The notes below the pieces were generated by a model. It was given only the letters and a program-made list of their open reading frames with translations, made no database searches and had not been told where the DNA came from. The position numbers and the translations under genes are program-made. From Marsupella aquatica (lineage: Eukaryota > Marchantiophyta), in the NCBI GenBank assembly GCA_973895155.1, contig OZ316892.1:25978001-26042000 (forward strand): a stretch of DNA of 64,000 bases, read 5' to 3'. Position 1 is the first letter of the stretch. Every line of letters begins with the position of its first letter. Shown here piece by piece: positions 11,111 through 21,927 of the stretch.

Positions 11111-12995
11111 GTGACTTCTACAACTATAATATCCAATCCCGCCAAATTTAGTCCTTTTACAAAAACAGTTCTGGATGGAAATAATCAACAACAGTTGCAT
11201 TCTTTTGCACCTTTTCACTAACCGTTCAATGCAAAAAAGGGACCCTTGAATGTGGCAGGGGTACTCAGTCGGGCCTGAGGCAGGGGTACAGCCGACTCCC
11301 TCCCTCATATTTGACGTACTCCGCCATGCTGCCTAGTGCCCAGGAGTGGAGCCTGTATGCAACCTCACCAGTGCCCACGAGACTCCTGCCAGGCCCTCTC
11401 TTTCTCACTCACCCAATTGTGCAATTGTGCAAGGCACAAGCATGGCGCTAGTTACGTCATGATAGCTTACACACTATCCATGAAATAACAGTCTTTCCTA
11501 TGGAGAATCATGTTTATCGTGCATAAGTGCACCCGGTATGATAATATGCTCTGGGTTAACGACAAGCCAGTCATGTAGTCCCCTAACAGTAAAGCGCTTT
11601 ATAAATGCACCAAAAAAATGCAGTCTGTAAATGCAGGTGAACAGTACCAAATGACATGTACAGAAATGCATTTCTATCCATAGTACTGCAGATGTATTTA
11701 TCAATTACTCCAATGCCTATCCTAGGAGCATTATTGATAAATGCAATGAATAACTACATATAATAGTTTCATGCACTTATTTCAGTTGAATTGTGGAGCA
11801 TGAGGGTTGAGGGTATGAGGAATCCAATGTGTATGACCTAGCCTTACATATAAGGAAGTACATCAACACCTATGAAGAAGTGCACAACAATTTTACATGC
11901 ACTTTCTCCATATGTCTACCAGCAATATCCCATGCACTTATGCCATAGTGGATGACATGGATAAGTGCTGGCTTGGGGTGTCATCCTGGGAGCCCTTAGA
12001 CACAGAAGACTGTACTCCCATAGATATGCAACAAGGAAGACTGTACTCCCATAAATATGCAACATCTGAACATGCAAAGAGAGTTTTCACCTTGAGTCCA
12101 CAAGCAAATGTAAATGCAGGAAAGCAGGTTACTCACATGTAAACATCTCTGGCCCTTGCTACCATAATCTGTTGCTCGAAAGTAACCTTTTTCCGGACAA
12201 AAGTTACATACTATAATGCATGACAAGGCAGGAGTTCTAGTTTAACCCTACCCAAGAAAGCTCAAAAATTACTCAAAAATTACTTACTATAATGCATGTA
12301 TGGGCAGGAGTTCTAGTTGAACCCTACTCCAAGAAAGCTCAAAAAAATTCCCCAATACCGGTCAGATTTTCTTCACTTTCTGGTCGTCTGATGCATGTCT
12401 AGGCAGGGGTCATAGCCTGAACCCTGCTCCAAGACAGCTCAGGAAACCTTCTGGTCAGGAACTTTTCACTTTCTCATACTAGTAACCGCAGACCGGACCT
12501 GCATTATCCTATACCAAAACCATACTTTGATTTCCGTTGTAGTTGATGTCAAGTACCTGACCGTTTTGGAAAGCATCTAATGTTTTGAGCCTTTGCACAG
12601 TTCTGAGGGTCTGTAACACTATAGAGGGGACGTGAATGCGCAGCGCATCCGGTACTTTCAAGAGACTGATTCTGTTTGCAATACGACTCGTTAAATCTAT
12701 GTCAACCGTACAATTAGGACATAAACCAAGACACGAGTAGTTCAAATCACTTGGTTTATAGATCATTAATATAGTGTATTGATTTGTGTTCTGGTGTACT
12801 ATCGCATTAACTTGAAATAGATTTAATTTAACACACAGTTTCGCAATTATGTCCACGTTGTCTAGCTCTTGCTAGTGTCTATTAAAAGCCCAAACCGGCC
12901 TTCAATCCCCACTCGCCTATTACAGGGTCTGGGGCAGTACTGGGACCCAGAACCTTCTCCTTTTAAATGTTGGAATGTGGATATGGAGTAAGTCA
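11111..12995. other. Spacer between the two duplication copies, AT-rich, no gene recognised
   Basis: This unique sequence separates copies A and B. It contains a three-unit repeat at 12214-12460 and stretches rich in ATGCA/GTGCA words around 11500-12160, similar in style to 54480-55000. A 115-residue minus frame at 12509-12856 resembles nothing known to me and is not called as a gene. Confidence 0.5.
12214..12460 (+). repeat. Three imperfect direct repeats of about 75-100 bp
   Basis: Units start at about 12214, 12289 and 12390. Each has ATGCATG, GGCAGGAGTTCTAG (or a variant), AACCCTNCTCCAAGA and AGCTCA in the same order. Confidence 0.75.
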
Positions 12996-13238
12996 ATCTC
13001 ACACTGATGAGTTTTGTGTCCAGGTTCCAGAGAAATGAAGCATTTGACGACAGATAAAGTATTCCTCTCCAAATTTCACCATCCACCTGGGTACCAACCT
13101 CCCAGTAAGCAAGAGTGTTCAGAATTGTCACCTGAATTGACTGATGTAGCAATTAAGGGACTTACAAAATCAGAGGAGTTTCACCAATGGAGGCACGTAA
13201 AAGACCTCGATACCATATTGTTGGAAGTCTCCACAACA

Positions 13239-13311
13239 TGGACTGGCTGGGAATTGAACCTAGGACCTCCCTGTACATCATAGTGCTCTACCACTGAGCT
13301 GCAGGCTCTTT
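13239..13311 (-). other. tRNA-like sequence in one TRIM LTR
   Basis: The minus strand reads CAGCTCAGTGGTAGAGCA (A box and D arm) and, about 25 bases later, CTAGGTTCAATTCCCAG (B box and T arm). The spacing fits a tRNA. The acceptor arms do not pair cleanly and no convincing anticodon was found, so it is called tRNA-like and not a tRNA gene. Confidence 0.7.
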
Positions 13312-13432
13312 GTGGGAGCATCCATCATAGTTCGAGTGTGGTTCATTTTCAACACCTTCCTTTGAGCCACAGTCGTTTCAAGGGAAATTCCTGATCTTTG
13401 GCTCTACTACCATGTTGGAACTCTCAACAACA

Positions 13433-13505
13433 TGGCCCGACTAGGAATTGAACCTAGTAACTCCCACGTACGTAGTAGTGCTCTACCCCTGAGCTACAAG
13501 CCCTT
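13433..13505 (-). other. tRNA-like sequence in the other TRIM LTR
   Basis: The minus strand reads GTAGCTCAGGGGTAGAGCA and later CTAGGTTCAATTCCTAG, a perfect 5-bp T stem around TTCAATT. The anticodon region differs from the other LTR. It probably retains an internal pol III promoter. Confidence 0.7.
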
Positions 13506-14472
13506 TGTGGCTGCCATCATAGTTCGAGTGTGGTTCATTTCCAACACATGAACGCTGACACAAGCAACCAGTAGGAGAAATTGAGGTAACAGTCTCATTA
13601 GAAGAAGCGTCTCATTAGAAGAAGCGACACAGTGGTGGATTGTATTCGAGTAGTAGAAGAAATTGTGCTGTACACAATGCTTATTGACTTCCATAGATCA
13701 GGAATCCAAATTTAAAATTTGCACCAAGTTTATGGGATATGAATGCTTCTCGGGGTGACAGACATGATCATTTGATGTGAGGAATCAGTATTGATTCGTT
13801 GTGAAGTGCTTTACACACGACATGAGGTACATACGCGTCATAAAGAGAAACTTTGTTTCAGTTCAGCTTTGTGGTGGGGGCCCAAAAATGCCTCCAAATC
13901 TTTTTTCTGCCGCATACAATTTCTGAAATACAGTGTACAATACTAGAGAGATGGCATTTGCAACACTGCAGCTTTTGTGACCAAACCTCTTTGGTCAGGG
14001 GCCTGGTTTTAATTTAGTCTAGAATAATAGAGTTCAATCTGTATCTTGAGAAGTTGTAGATGAGAAGCTTTTGGTGCTTTGCCTGTCAGAATAGGAAGAC
14101 TGAAATCAACAGGCAGCGTACGTCATCCCTCACTGGGTAACCTTCGTTTGCAAAGCCGTGCACACTAGCAAGACTGGCTTACGTTGCATTTTGATTACTT
14201 GGGTTGATCAATATCAACACATCATCCAGATTATCTGGCATCGGAGCTGCGAAATGATGGACAATGTTCTGCATCCACTTTTTCAACGATGAGTGTAGTT
14301 ATCGAGGCCAGCACACACACACACAAGAGAAATCCATATCGCTTATAGCTTTGCATGCAGTGACAGTAATCAACACAACTGATGGTAACTCCCTTTGGTT
14401 TTCATGGAAATTTAATAAGAGAGAAAAACGGGATTCCTCTTTCCTTTCTTTGGGGCGGCATCATACAAATTA

Positions 14473-14541
14473 GAGACGTTGGATATCTGGGGATCCGGAA
14501 CCAGAGACATTGGATATCTGGGGATCCGGAACCAGAGACAT
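14473..14541 (+). repeat. 31-bp tandem duplication
   Basis: GAGACRTTGGATATCTGGGG followed by ATCCGGAACCA occurs twice in a row. Copy A of the segmental duplication has a single degenerate unit, so the duplication arose after the larger event. Confidence 0.9.
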
Positions 14542-14890
14542 CCTACTGTAGTATTTGCTAGCTGGCCTTAAGTCATGGGACCCTTTCATTAATGTACATA
14601 CCTGTGCTATCATACATGGAGTTTCAATGAAAGTGTGTAGCTGTGAGACGACGACTGAACCTAAGCTCTGAAGCTATGGATGCCGACGCAGGTACAAGCA
14701 GGCCAAGCATAAGCAATAAGTACTATGGATGTGGGAGCACTTAACATTAGCAGGTTCGATGCCTCTGTTCTCTGTGAAAGCGTTGAAGGTATGATTGATA
14801 GATGAAGGGGGCTCCAAAACGAGATAACTGGTTTCAAGATCATGGGGCTGTTGTTAAGTCCACACAGATACAGTGAGAATAAGGCCTTGA

Positions 14891-16646
14891 TCAGGAATGG
14901 GCAGGTTGTTGGCTTGATGCGCCGTTTTCTGCGGTCCTTTTTGCCGCCAGAAAAGCTTGTGCTGCATTTCTGTTAAAGGCCATTATGGATCGTGCTTTTG
15001 CTTCTATTTCTGGTCCAGCTTTAGCCGGAGAGCCTGCTTCAAACGGTGGTTGTGGGTCATACTCCACATAGAGTTGTACTGCCTTCGCCGTTGTTTCGTC
15101 CGTGATTAGCGCGGCCAACTGGAGTGCCATATCTATTCCGGACGACACGCCTCCTGATGTGATAATCTTCCCCTGCACACCCACGTCCATTACGAACGTC
15201 ATCATCATAAGCATCACAGTTAATTAGCTCTTTCTCATCATATCATTCGAGGAAATTCTCTCTATTACTTGTAATCCGTCTTTCCCATCAAATCATTCAA
15301 TGAAATTCTCTCTATTCCATGTAATACGTCACAATCAACAAGATTTCCTTTTATGCATTCTTCAGCTTCCACATTTTTCTATATGTAAGGCCTGGCCAAA
15401 GGATTTTCTTATCCCTCTTCTCTTCAGTACTTTCAACTATGGCTTGAATGTTTTGGTTCCAAGCTGCTGGATGTGCACCGTCAGGAGGTTTCCAGGAGTT
15501 TATTACAAATTGATGACACGCTCAAAAGACACGCTCAAAAGTTCTGGGAGGTTTCTCAATAGCCGTCGTTACAAGGTCCCAATACTCAGAGAAAAACTTC
15601 CAGGACTTCAAGCGGATCTCTGGTTACGGGAAGTGGTCGACATTGAGATTCAATTAAACGAAGTCTTAACTCACATCTTGGACAACGCGGCTCTCTGATG
15701 GCGTAGCCCCGAACGTGGTTAATTCAGGTAGGGCGGCCCAGTATGTGGTGGCTGTCACACCCTTCAACAACCCCGCCGAGCCCAGCAACTTAGCCCCCGT
15801 GCAGACTGATGTGGTGTAGAGTGTTGTCTCGTGTGCCTGAGTCCACACGCCACAAAAGACCAAACCATTTCAAACCAAATCAAACTCGTTCAACTAAAAA
15901 CGGTTCAAATGTAAGATATCTGCATTTCAGTTTCTGCGTTTCAACTATAATCTCTTAGAAATCTAGTCACTTCGCTTAGATTAGGCTTAAAATCTCATCC
16001 ATCAATTTTGACGCGTTTTCATCCCTGGGTATCCTCTGGACGGGGATTTCAACATGATATCAATCACAGATGTGTGTTTTCTGCATTAATAGCCCTCTGT
16101 TGTAAATTGGCCTTCTGCACTCAAGCTCTCTGTCAGAAATCGACTTCAATCCGTCCGTTCTTTCTTCGAATTAGTCACACTGAGGAGCCTTTTTTGTTGG
16201 AGTTGGATCTATAATTTACCCTTCATCCTCTGAACTGGCAGACTGGAGCTCAAGTTGATACTTGAATCATCAATGGGAAGCAAAACTGTCAAGCGTACAA
16301 GATCAGAACTGTTAACTTTAAATCATTATAGCTACGATCATAGGAACATATCACAAGGAAAGATGTTCACCTTCTGAAGCCAAGAATTGAACGTTTTGTC
16401 GTCGGCAAGCACACTGACACCAATGCCACCCGGAACGAGGACGATGTCAGGCTTGGGCACATCTTCAAAGGAATGGGTGGCATTGATGAAGAGGTAGCCC
16501 TGACTGTCGGAAACGAGTCCCGGTTTGTGAGAAATGAAAACCACGTCGACTGTAGGGAGCGATTGAAGGATCTCGTAAGGACCGATTGCGTCAAGCATTG
16601 TCATTCCGTCGAAGATGGGAATCGCCACCTGTAGCTTTTTCCCCAT
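14891..16646 (-). CDS. DJ-1/PfpI family protein, isonitrile-hydratase-like, 3 exons
   Basis: Exons on the minus strand: 16646-16371, 15836-15675, 15172-14891, all phase 0, giving 239 residues, the usual length for this branch. The protein has the DJ-1 fold landmarks: a conserved glutamate in GPYE (residue 25), VPGG at 71-74, the nucleophile elbow SVCTGA with Cys104, and the C-terminal GVSSGIDMAL and QLYVEYDPQPPF blocks found in isonitrile hydratases and related ThiJ/PfpI proteins. No targeting peptide is evident, so a cytosolic place is likely. The exact reaction is not known; bacterial relatives hydrate isonitriles, while plant relatives include glyoxalase- or chaperone-type members. It is convergent with NEMP in both duplication copies. 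The other copy, at 10.8-11.1 kb, is dead. Confidence 0.9.
15232..15330 (+). repeat. 50-bp tandem duplication in DJ-1 intron 2
   Basis: Two imperfect units share GAAATTCTCTCTATT and GTAATNCGTC in order. It lies just past the exon 3 acceptor, inside the intron. Confidence 0.8.
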
Positions 16647-16670
16647 TCTGTTTGTTCTGTAGAATTGGTG

Positions 16671-18335
16671 GACCTGTATTCACATACGGACCGAGTTGTA
16701 AATGAGGTAATATTTGAGTGATAGGAGAAGATGTGTAAACCCGGGTAGAAATGTTCTCCGACGGTCCAGATGTAACTCTTAGAATGGATTCGCAGGGATA
16801 GCTCTTGCTCATCGGAAGGTTTCTCCCTCAGGTTAGAGACATAAAAAAAGGAAAGCAGGTCGACGAGATGAGAAGACAAGTTAATTCGATAGTGCTGTGA
16901 TATCAGAAGAAAACCGATGAATTATAATATTTGTTTTGTAAAGTAATAAACAAGAGGACTTTTATACTTCTATTTGCATTGAAAGGGATTTTCACCAATT
17001 AAGAAAGTCCCAGGCTTCGGCAGAATCTACAGCTTTAGGCAGCTCGGGGTACACAGAAACGTTACGGCCGAGAGGAAAATTCATTCTAACAGAACTGCAG
17101 GGTCCGAATGCCGAAAGTCCCAAGGCTTCCATTGTGAAGGAAATGCGAGGTTGAAACCACGAGGCAAGCATCTGTTAGAGTCCTCGTGCTTGGTAGTTCT
17201 GACGGCGGAGAAACTATATATTAATTGAAACACTAGCCGAACAAGGAAGGGAAAGGAAATGATGACCACTTCTCTCCATCGGTCCAAACGAAGACACAGA
17301 ACAGAGGATTCAAATGAACGGTCCACCGCAGCATAAGAAGAAGCAAAACTCTCGTTGTTTAGAACGAACCAAACTCGGTCCGATATGAAAAAACAGAAGA
17401 AGCACATTCTTAAGTAGTGGTGCAATGGCCTGTTGCACAGCAGAGAAATCTAAATGGATGAAATAGTAGAGTACAAATGGTCTTAAAGCTTCTGTACGAT
17501 AAGATCGGCATCATGAGCTTCAATTATAACCTGCATTCAACAAAGTTTGCGAGGGGCTCGAAGGTGCGGAGAGAATGTTTCCCGGCGGAAAAAAGGGAAA
17601 AACGAGATACGAAGACGAAGAGAATTACTAAAAGATATGAAGCAGATGACGAGGAGAAACCTCTGCATCAATGATGCTATCGCTAGCCAGAATCAGTGGT
17701 GTGCAAAACCAGCACAAATTCTGCCCATTTCGACCCCGACAAATCTCCAAACGCAAGACGAATTGCAGGTTGGAACAAAGGGAGATCCAACATCGAAAGA
17801 AGCAAAGTAAGCTCAACGAAAGACACCTCAGAGGGCGACTTAGCAATTACACATTCCGGAAAGACATGCTGCTAAGAATCGTGATAAACCGTTCCCGAGA
17901 AGGTGTGAAGGAGGATAACCCGGCCGATACTTCTGCAACTACAATGGAGACCAACCGAAGTGCCAGTCTCTTCTTCTCACATAATTCAGAACCACTAATG
18001 AAACTCCAAACCTTGGATGGAGCACAGGACGAAGCAATTACAGCTCAACATGGGGCAGAAGGAATTCGAATCAAAGACGGACGAAGCTCTGACGTTCGTA
18101 GTCTTTCCGGACCGACAGGCACTAGAAATCTGACAAAGTTGTTCTCTCGATCGGGGGTACCAGGAGGATATTGCGGGACGATACGTCAGCATTCGGTGGC
18201 CTCACAGCAAACAAACTACCTGTCCTTTATTTGCCATCAGCGAACCTCCCGCCGCAAACCGAGGTGAACAATGGAACCCATGGAGCTCCAATGCAGTAGA
18301 AGCATGCTGTACACTAACAAAATCGACGACTCGGA
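16671..18335. other. Upstream region of DJ-1; no gene recognised
   Basis: This contains the DJ-1 5' leader and promoter on the minus strand. A 198-residue plus frame at 17671-18267 has a basic, low-information composition and no recognisable domain, and it overlaps minus-strand frames. It is not called. Confidence 0.45.
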
Positions 18336-18875
18336 CGAAGAATCCTGAACTCACTCCAGAACGACACCAAAAAAACGACCCAAATCTGTTTCTGCTTCTG
18401 AATTTGAGACTTGAAACAGGACATACATGTTGTGGATCAGGCATTGAAAACGGGGGAAACCTTTTCTAAAATCAGGCGTCCGCTCGCACCTCAGTGATCA
18501 ATGATCACTCTCTTGTGCTTTGCTACTTGGAAGAAAAATCCTGAACTCAGTCCAGACCGGCATCTAGAAATCGAGAGAAATCTGCTTCTAGTTCTGAATT
18601 CGAGAATTTGAAAACAGGAGACATAACCCTTTCTGCATAAGGCATTGGAAAGGAGGCAAATCTATTCTAAATTTAAGTGTCCGCTCGCGCCTCAGTGATC
18701 CGGAGACATCTGTTTCTGCGTCTGAATTCGAGAATTCAAAACAGGAGACACAACCTTTTGCGGATCAGGCAGTGGAAAGGAGGTAAACCTTGTCTAAAAG
18801 CAGCAGGCGTCCGCTCGCACCTCAGTGATCGATGATAACTCTCTCTTGCTTTGCTGCTCGCTCCGCTTCGTATCA
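18336..18875 (+). repeat. Three imperfect direct repeats of about 170-190 bp
   Basis: Units begin near 18336, 18530 and 18700. Each contains CTGNTTCT, GAATTNGAGA, AACAGGANACA, GGCATTG or GGCAGTGGAAAGGAGG, and ends in the CCGCTCGCACCTCAGTGATC block. Confidence 0.85.
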
Positions 18876-18990
18876 ATCAGCAGTCGGACGTGTCTTCCTT
18901 CCGCTACCAGAGTACAGTAATCGTCGAGATGGCAGCTCTCTTCGTTCGTGAACGACGACAATTGCGCGTGGTGTGGCAGAGCAATTCCTC

Positions 18991-19263
18991 TGCCTTTTGA
19001 AGCTTGGAGCCCTCACGTCTGACGTAAGACGTGATGCAGAGTGTAAAGACCTTCATCTGACATGCGACGTGCTGTAAGTGTAAATAAGCATCTGTATGCC
19101 CATCGTCTGGTCCAGACTCGAGACGTCTGCCTTTTGAAGCTTGGAGCCCTCTCGTCTGAGGTAAGACGTGATGCAGAGTGTAAAGGCCTTCATCTGACAT
19201 GCGACGTGCTGTAAGTGTAAATAAGCACTGTATGCCCATCGTCTGGTCCAGACTCGAGACGTC
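18991..19263 (+). repeat. Nearly perfect 137-bp tandem duplication
   Basis: 18991-19127 and 19128-19263 differ by a few substitutions and a single-base indel. Both run from TGCCTTTTGAAGCTTGGAGC to CCAGACTCGAGACGTC. The low divergence marks a recent event. Confidence 0.95.
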
Positions 19264-21069
19264 GGTCAAAGTCCGACAGAGGAGAAGGTTGCTTGAGTCC
19301 TACGAAACAGGGGAGTTTCAGAGGAACGTTCTCCTCGAAGTCAGTTTGGCCAGAAAAATCTATATAGGATAGGATTGGGTGGTGATAAAAAATATATCTA
19401 AGTTAAATAGCTTTTAGTGCACTAGTTTAATACATGTTCTTTGAACTTAAATAGATATAAAGACAAAAAAAAATTTGGTAAAACAAAGATCCTCTTGTAC
19501 TTTGTTTATTTATTGGTTTATAAACTTTGGTGGAATAAGTTTTTTCTTTCTTTCTTTTTTCTTGTTCGTGTTTGCCTCCATCCCACTTTTTGTTCACTGT
19601 CACTTCTATTTTGTCTGTATTGAGAGTCACTCTAAGTTTTGTTAAAAATATAGAGTCAATGTAAGTGGTGTTAATCTTTACTCCCATTCAGTTTTTGGGT
19701 CCACCTTCACTTTTAAGTTTTGTTTTATTGAAAGTTACGGTCTAGAGTCTTCACTCTAGACATTAGCCCTTGAGAATAGCTTTGCATTGCCCTTTACTAG
19801 TAAGATACCACTAAAGACAATTGAATTTGCAATTACATTGTCACTGTTTTATTTGTATTTATATATATGTCATTATTTTAGTATATAGTTCTCCTAGTTA
19901 CCTTGGTGAACTTCATCCATATACAAAATTATCAAATTGGAACATCTTAAGAGGCAAAGTATTTTAAAGCCGCTACATTAAATCAGGATTAGGTGAGACC
20001 TAAAGTCCATCCATGTCAGAGAATAGGATCTATTATAAATATTCAAGTTTAAAACATCCATGTAGCAGTGCCAAAGAATGAGAAAGGTAGAGAGGATCTC
20101 AATGATAGGGGTGGCAAGAGCAGGGGCACCAGCATCCCGAGCGGCCACCACAAAGGAAGCAAACATGTCGCTCGAGACGCCTGTCTAGTTGCAAAAGAAC
20201 CATCCTCTCCATCAAGGGCCGCTGTTTAGGGATGTTTAAATGCTCCCGGACCAATGAGGTGACAACAAGAATGAAGTTTGTTAAGTGGCTCCCTCTACAT
20301 TAGAGCTTTATACATGCAGGAGAACTTTAGGGTTTAACACCACAATCTAATCCCATTTGACCGCGCCCAACACATACCATTTGGGGCATATCCTGATTTT
20401 CTTAGTTCCGTTAAACACATTTGTCAGTGGGACTAAAGGAAATGCCCTCGCAATATTGTGCGAGTACATAGCGATACAAGGTAAGTAATATACAAGGTAA
20501 ATTAAAGGTACTTGGTCTAGGGTTTAGGGTTTTTGGATTTACAGCATATGCATGCCACATGTTTACAAGTGTTACAACATAAAAAAAATCTCAACTATGT
20601 AGTGGTAGATGTGCCAACTAACTAGGGTCCCACACTGGCATGCATGTAATATAAATTGGCCTCATTTTTGTGTCTAAATGGGTGGCTTTGAAGTTATCTC
20701 CCCAGTTATCTCTAACTCTCATTAGTGGTCTAACCTTTGTTGCTAAAGACAGTGTGTGTGTGTGTGCAACTAGCAAGCTCAACTACTTGCTTCAATGGAA
20801 AAGGGGTTTAGGGGTTTTGGAAATGGGCCCGTGTAGGTTTGGGTTTGCATCAGTTCTGCCACTAAGTGTGGGTTCAGGCGTCTAGTCAGTGTGCACAGGT
20901 CCTTCCTAGCAAAGTGAGGCCTTTTGTGAAGCAAACCCTCAAGCATTCGCTTCCATTGTCCGCAGCAAAAAACCTCGACCCAGAAGGGAAGCAATCGTGG
21001 TTTTTTTCCACACCTTGGCGGGAGTGTTGAAGGTTTAGGGGTGAGCATTGAGGGAGTCAACAACGGAGA
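19264..21069. other. Intergenic AT-rich stretch
   Basis: No gene is recognised. It contains long T-rich and A-rich runs (19380-19900) and a short TG microsatellite near 20754-20765. Confidence 0.5.
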
Positions 21070-21239
21070 GCTCATTGCTTGGTGGTAGGGTTCAAGGTCG
21101 TCGGCACATTGTGGAGGTCTCACAAAGTGGGGAGCGAGGTGGATCATCGGGCTGCTCATTGCTTGGTGGGAGGGTAGAAGGTCGTCGATAGATTGTGGAG
21201 GTCTCACGAAATTTATTGTGTGAGATGGATCATCGGGCT
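21070..21239 (+). repeat. About 85-bp tandem duplication upstream of MAM33
   Basis: Two units start with GCTCATTGCTTGGTGG and end with TGGATCATCGGGCT, at 21070 and 21154. Between here and 21900 the sequence is rich in irregular GAGCTCNATTGC and CAATCGCCTG words. Confidence 0.8.
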
Positions 21240-21927
21240 GCAAGGCCGACCGGGAGGCCGACCGGGCCCCGCTTTTGTGTTTGGCAATGTGAGTGAGGTG
21301 AGGGGACCTATTGCTACTCCTTATATTTGCACTCCCATTGCCCCGACCCGACCATTGCTTGACAACTTGGTGCTCAGGCACTCATGTGTTCAGGATAGAG
21401 GCTGCTGCGAGCTTCAGTCTGGAGGTTTGAGAAATTGGTTTGTGAGCGGAGTTTGTGAGCGAAGACAGCGGAGCTTGGCTGAGCATTGCCCAGCCCCAAT
21501 GTGTGCTGCTCGATTCTATTTTTGCCCCCGGCTATTGTTGCTTTGCATTGTTGCGCTGTTGAGCTCCATTGCCGCGAAGAGTTTAGGGTCTGGGTGACAT
21601 TGCTTGCGCTCTTGAGCTCCATTGCTAGAAGAGAAAGGTGCTGGGTGACATCGCTGCTCAGCTCAATTCGCGAGCTGCCTAGGTCCATTGCCTTATGCTG
21701 CTTAGTTCAGTCGCTTGCTGCCTGCTGTTACAATCGCCTGCTCAATCGCGCACCCAATCGCCTGGAGGTCATTTGCCTGGAGCTCATTTGCCTAGAGTTC
21801 AATCGCCTGCTGCTCAAACTGCTGTTGCTGCAGTCGCGATGTGCTCAATCTGTTGTTGCTCGATCACGAGCTACCTAGCTCCATTGTGAGTTGCCTCCCT
21901 GTTCTCCTTGTTCTCCCTGTTCTCCCT

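Larger units (their letters stand above)
13219..13546 (-). mobile_element. TRIM-like miniature LTR retroelement with a tRNA-like sequence in its LTRs
   Basis: Two direct repeats, 13219-13354 and 13413-13546 (136 and 134 bp), flank a 58-bp core. Each starts TGTTGGAA and ends with or close to TTCCAACA. Read on the minus strand, the core starts TGGTAGTAGAGCC right after the first LTR, close to the plant iMet primer-binding site TGGTATCAGAGCC, and ends with a purine tract AAAGGAAGG before the second LTR. These are the hallmarks of a TRIM. The flanks CATAT on the left and CAT-GAAC on the right fit a 5-bp target duplication of the CATAT seen at the same place in the intact NEMP exon, with a later 2-bp loss. 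Each LTR contains A-box and B-box tRNA motifs. There is no coding capacity. Confidence 0.8.
13024..13655 (+). pseudogene. Duplicated, decayed copy of the last NEMP exon
   Basis: After an acceptor (TGTGTCCAG) the frame reads KHLTTDKVFLSKFHHPPGYQ and EFHQWRHVK, closely matching NEMP exon 10. It is interrupted at 13219 by the TRIM element; similarity resumes at 13547 (GAACGCTGACACAAGC) and continues with a 17-bp tandem duplication near 13590-13620. No upstream NEMP exons are present. It is non-functional as a NEMP gene. Confidence 0.9.
12996..16670 (+). repeat. Copy B of the local segmental duplication (dead NEMP exon plus intact DJ-1)
   Basis: This is the counterpart of 9307-11110 in direct orientation. 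The left breakpoint lies inside NEMP intron 9, so NEMP exons 1-9 were never included. It retains the complete DJ-1 gene and carries a later TRIM insertion at 13219-13546. Confidence 0.85.

Noticed and set aside
12509-12856. 115-residue minus frame in the spacer
   Set aside because: No family resemblance, no splice context, AT-rich intergenic surroundings.
13239-13505. Two functional tRNA genes
   Set aside because: A and B boxes and the T arm are good, but the acceptor stems do not pair and no anticodon loop with U33 is found; they are better explained as parts of TRIM LTRs.
17671-18267. 198-residue plus frame
   Set aside because: It has no recognisable domain, an odd basic composition and overlapping frames on the other strand; no splice or family support.
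18904-19269. 121-residue minus frame with an internal repeat
   Set aside because: It is a by-product of the 137-bp tandem duplication at 18991-19263.
20519-20540. Telomere-like TTTAGGG repeat
   Set aside because: Only about two units are present, too few to call an interstitial telomere tract.
20779-21381. 200-residue minus frame with repeated HQAMSSP pattern
   Set aside because: The internal repeat follows from the 85-bp DNA duplication at 21070; no domain is recognised and the frame runs into the MAM33 upstream repeats.
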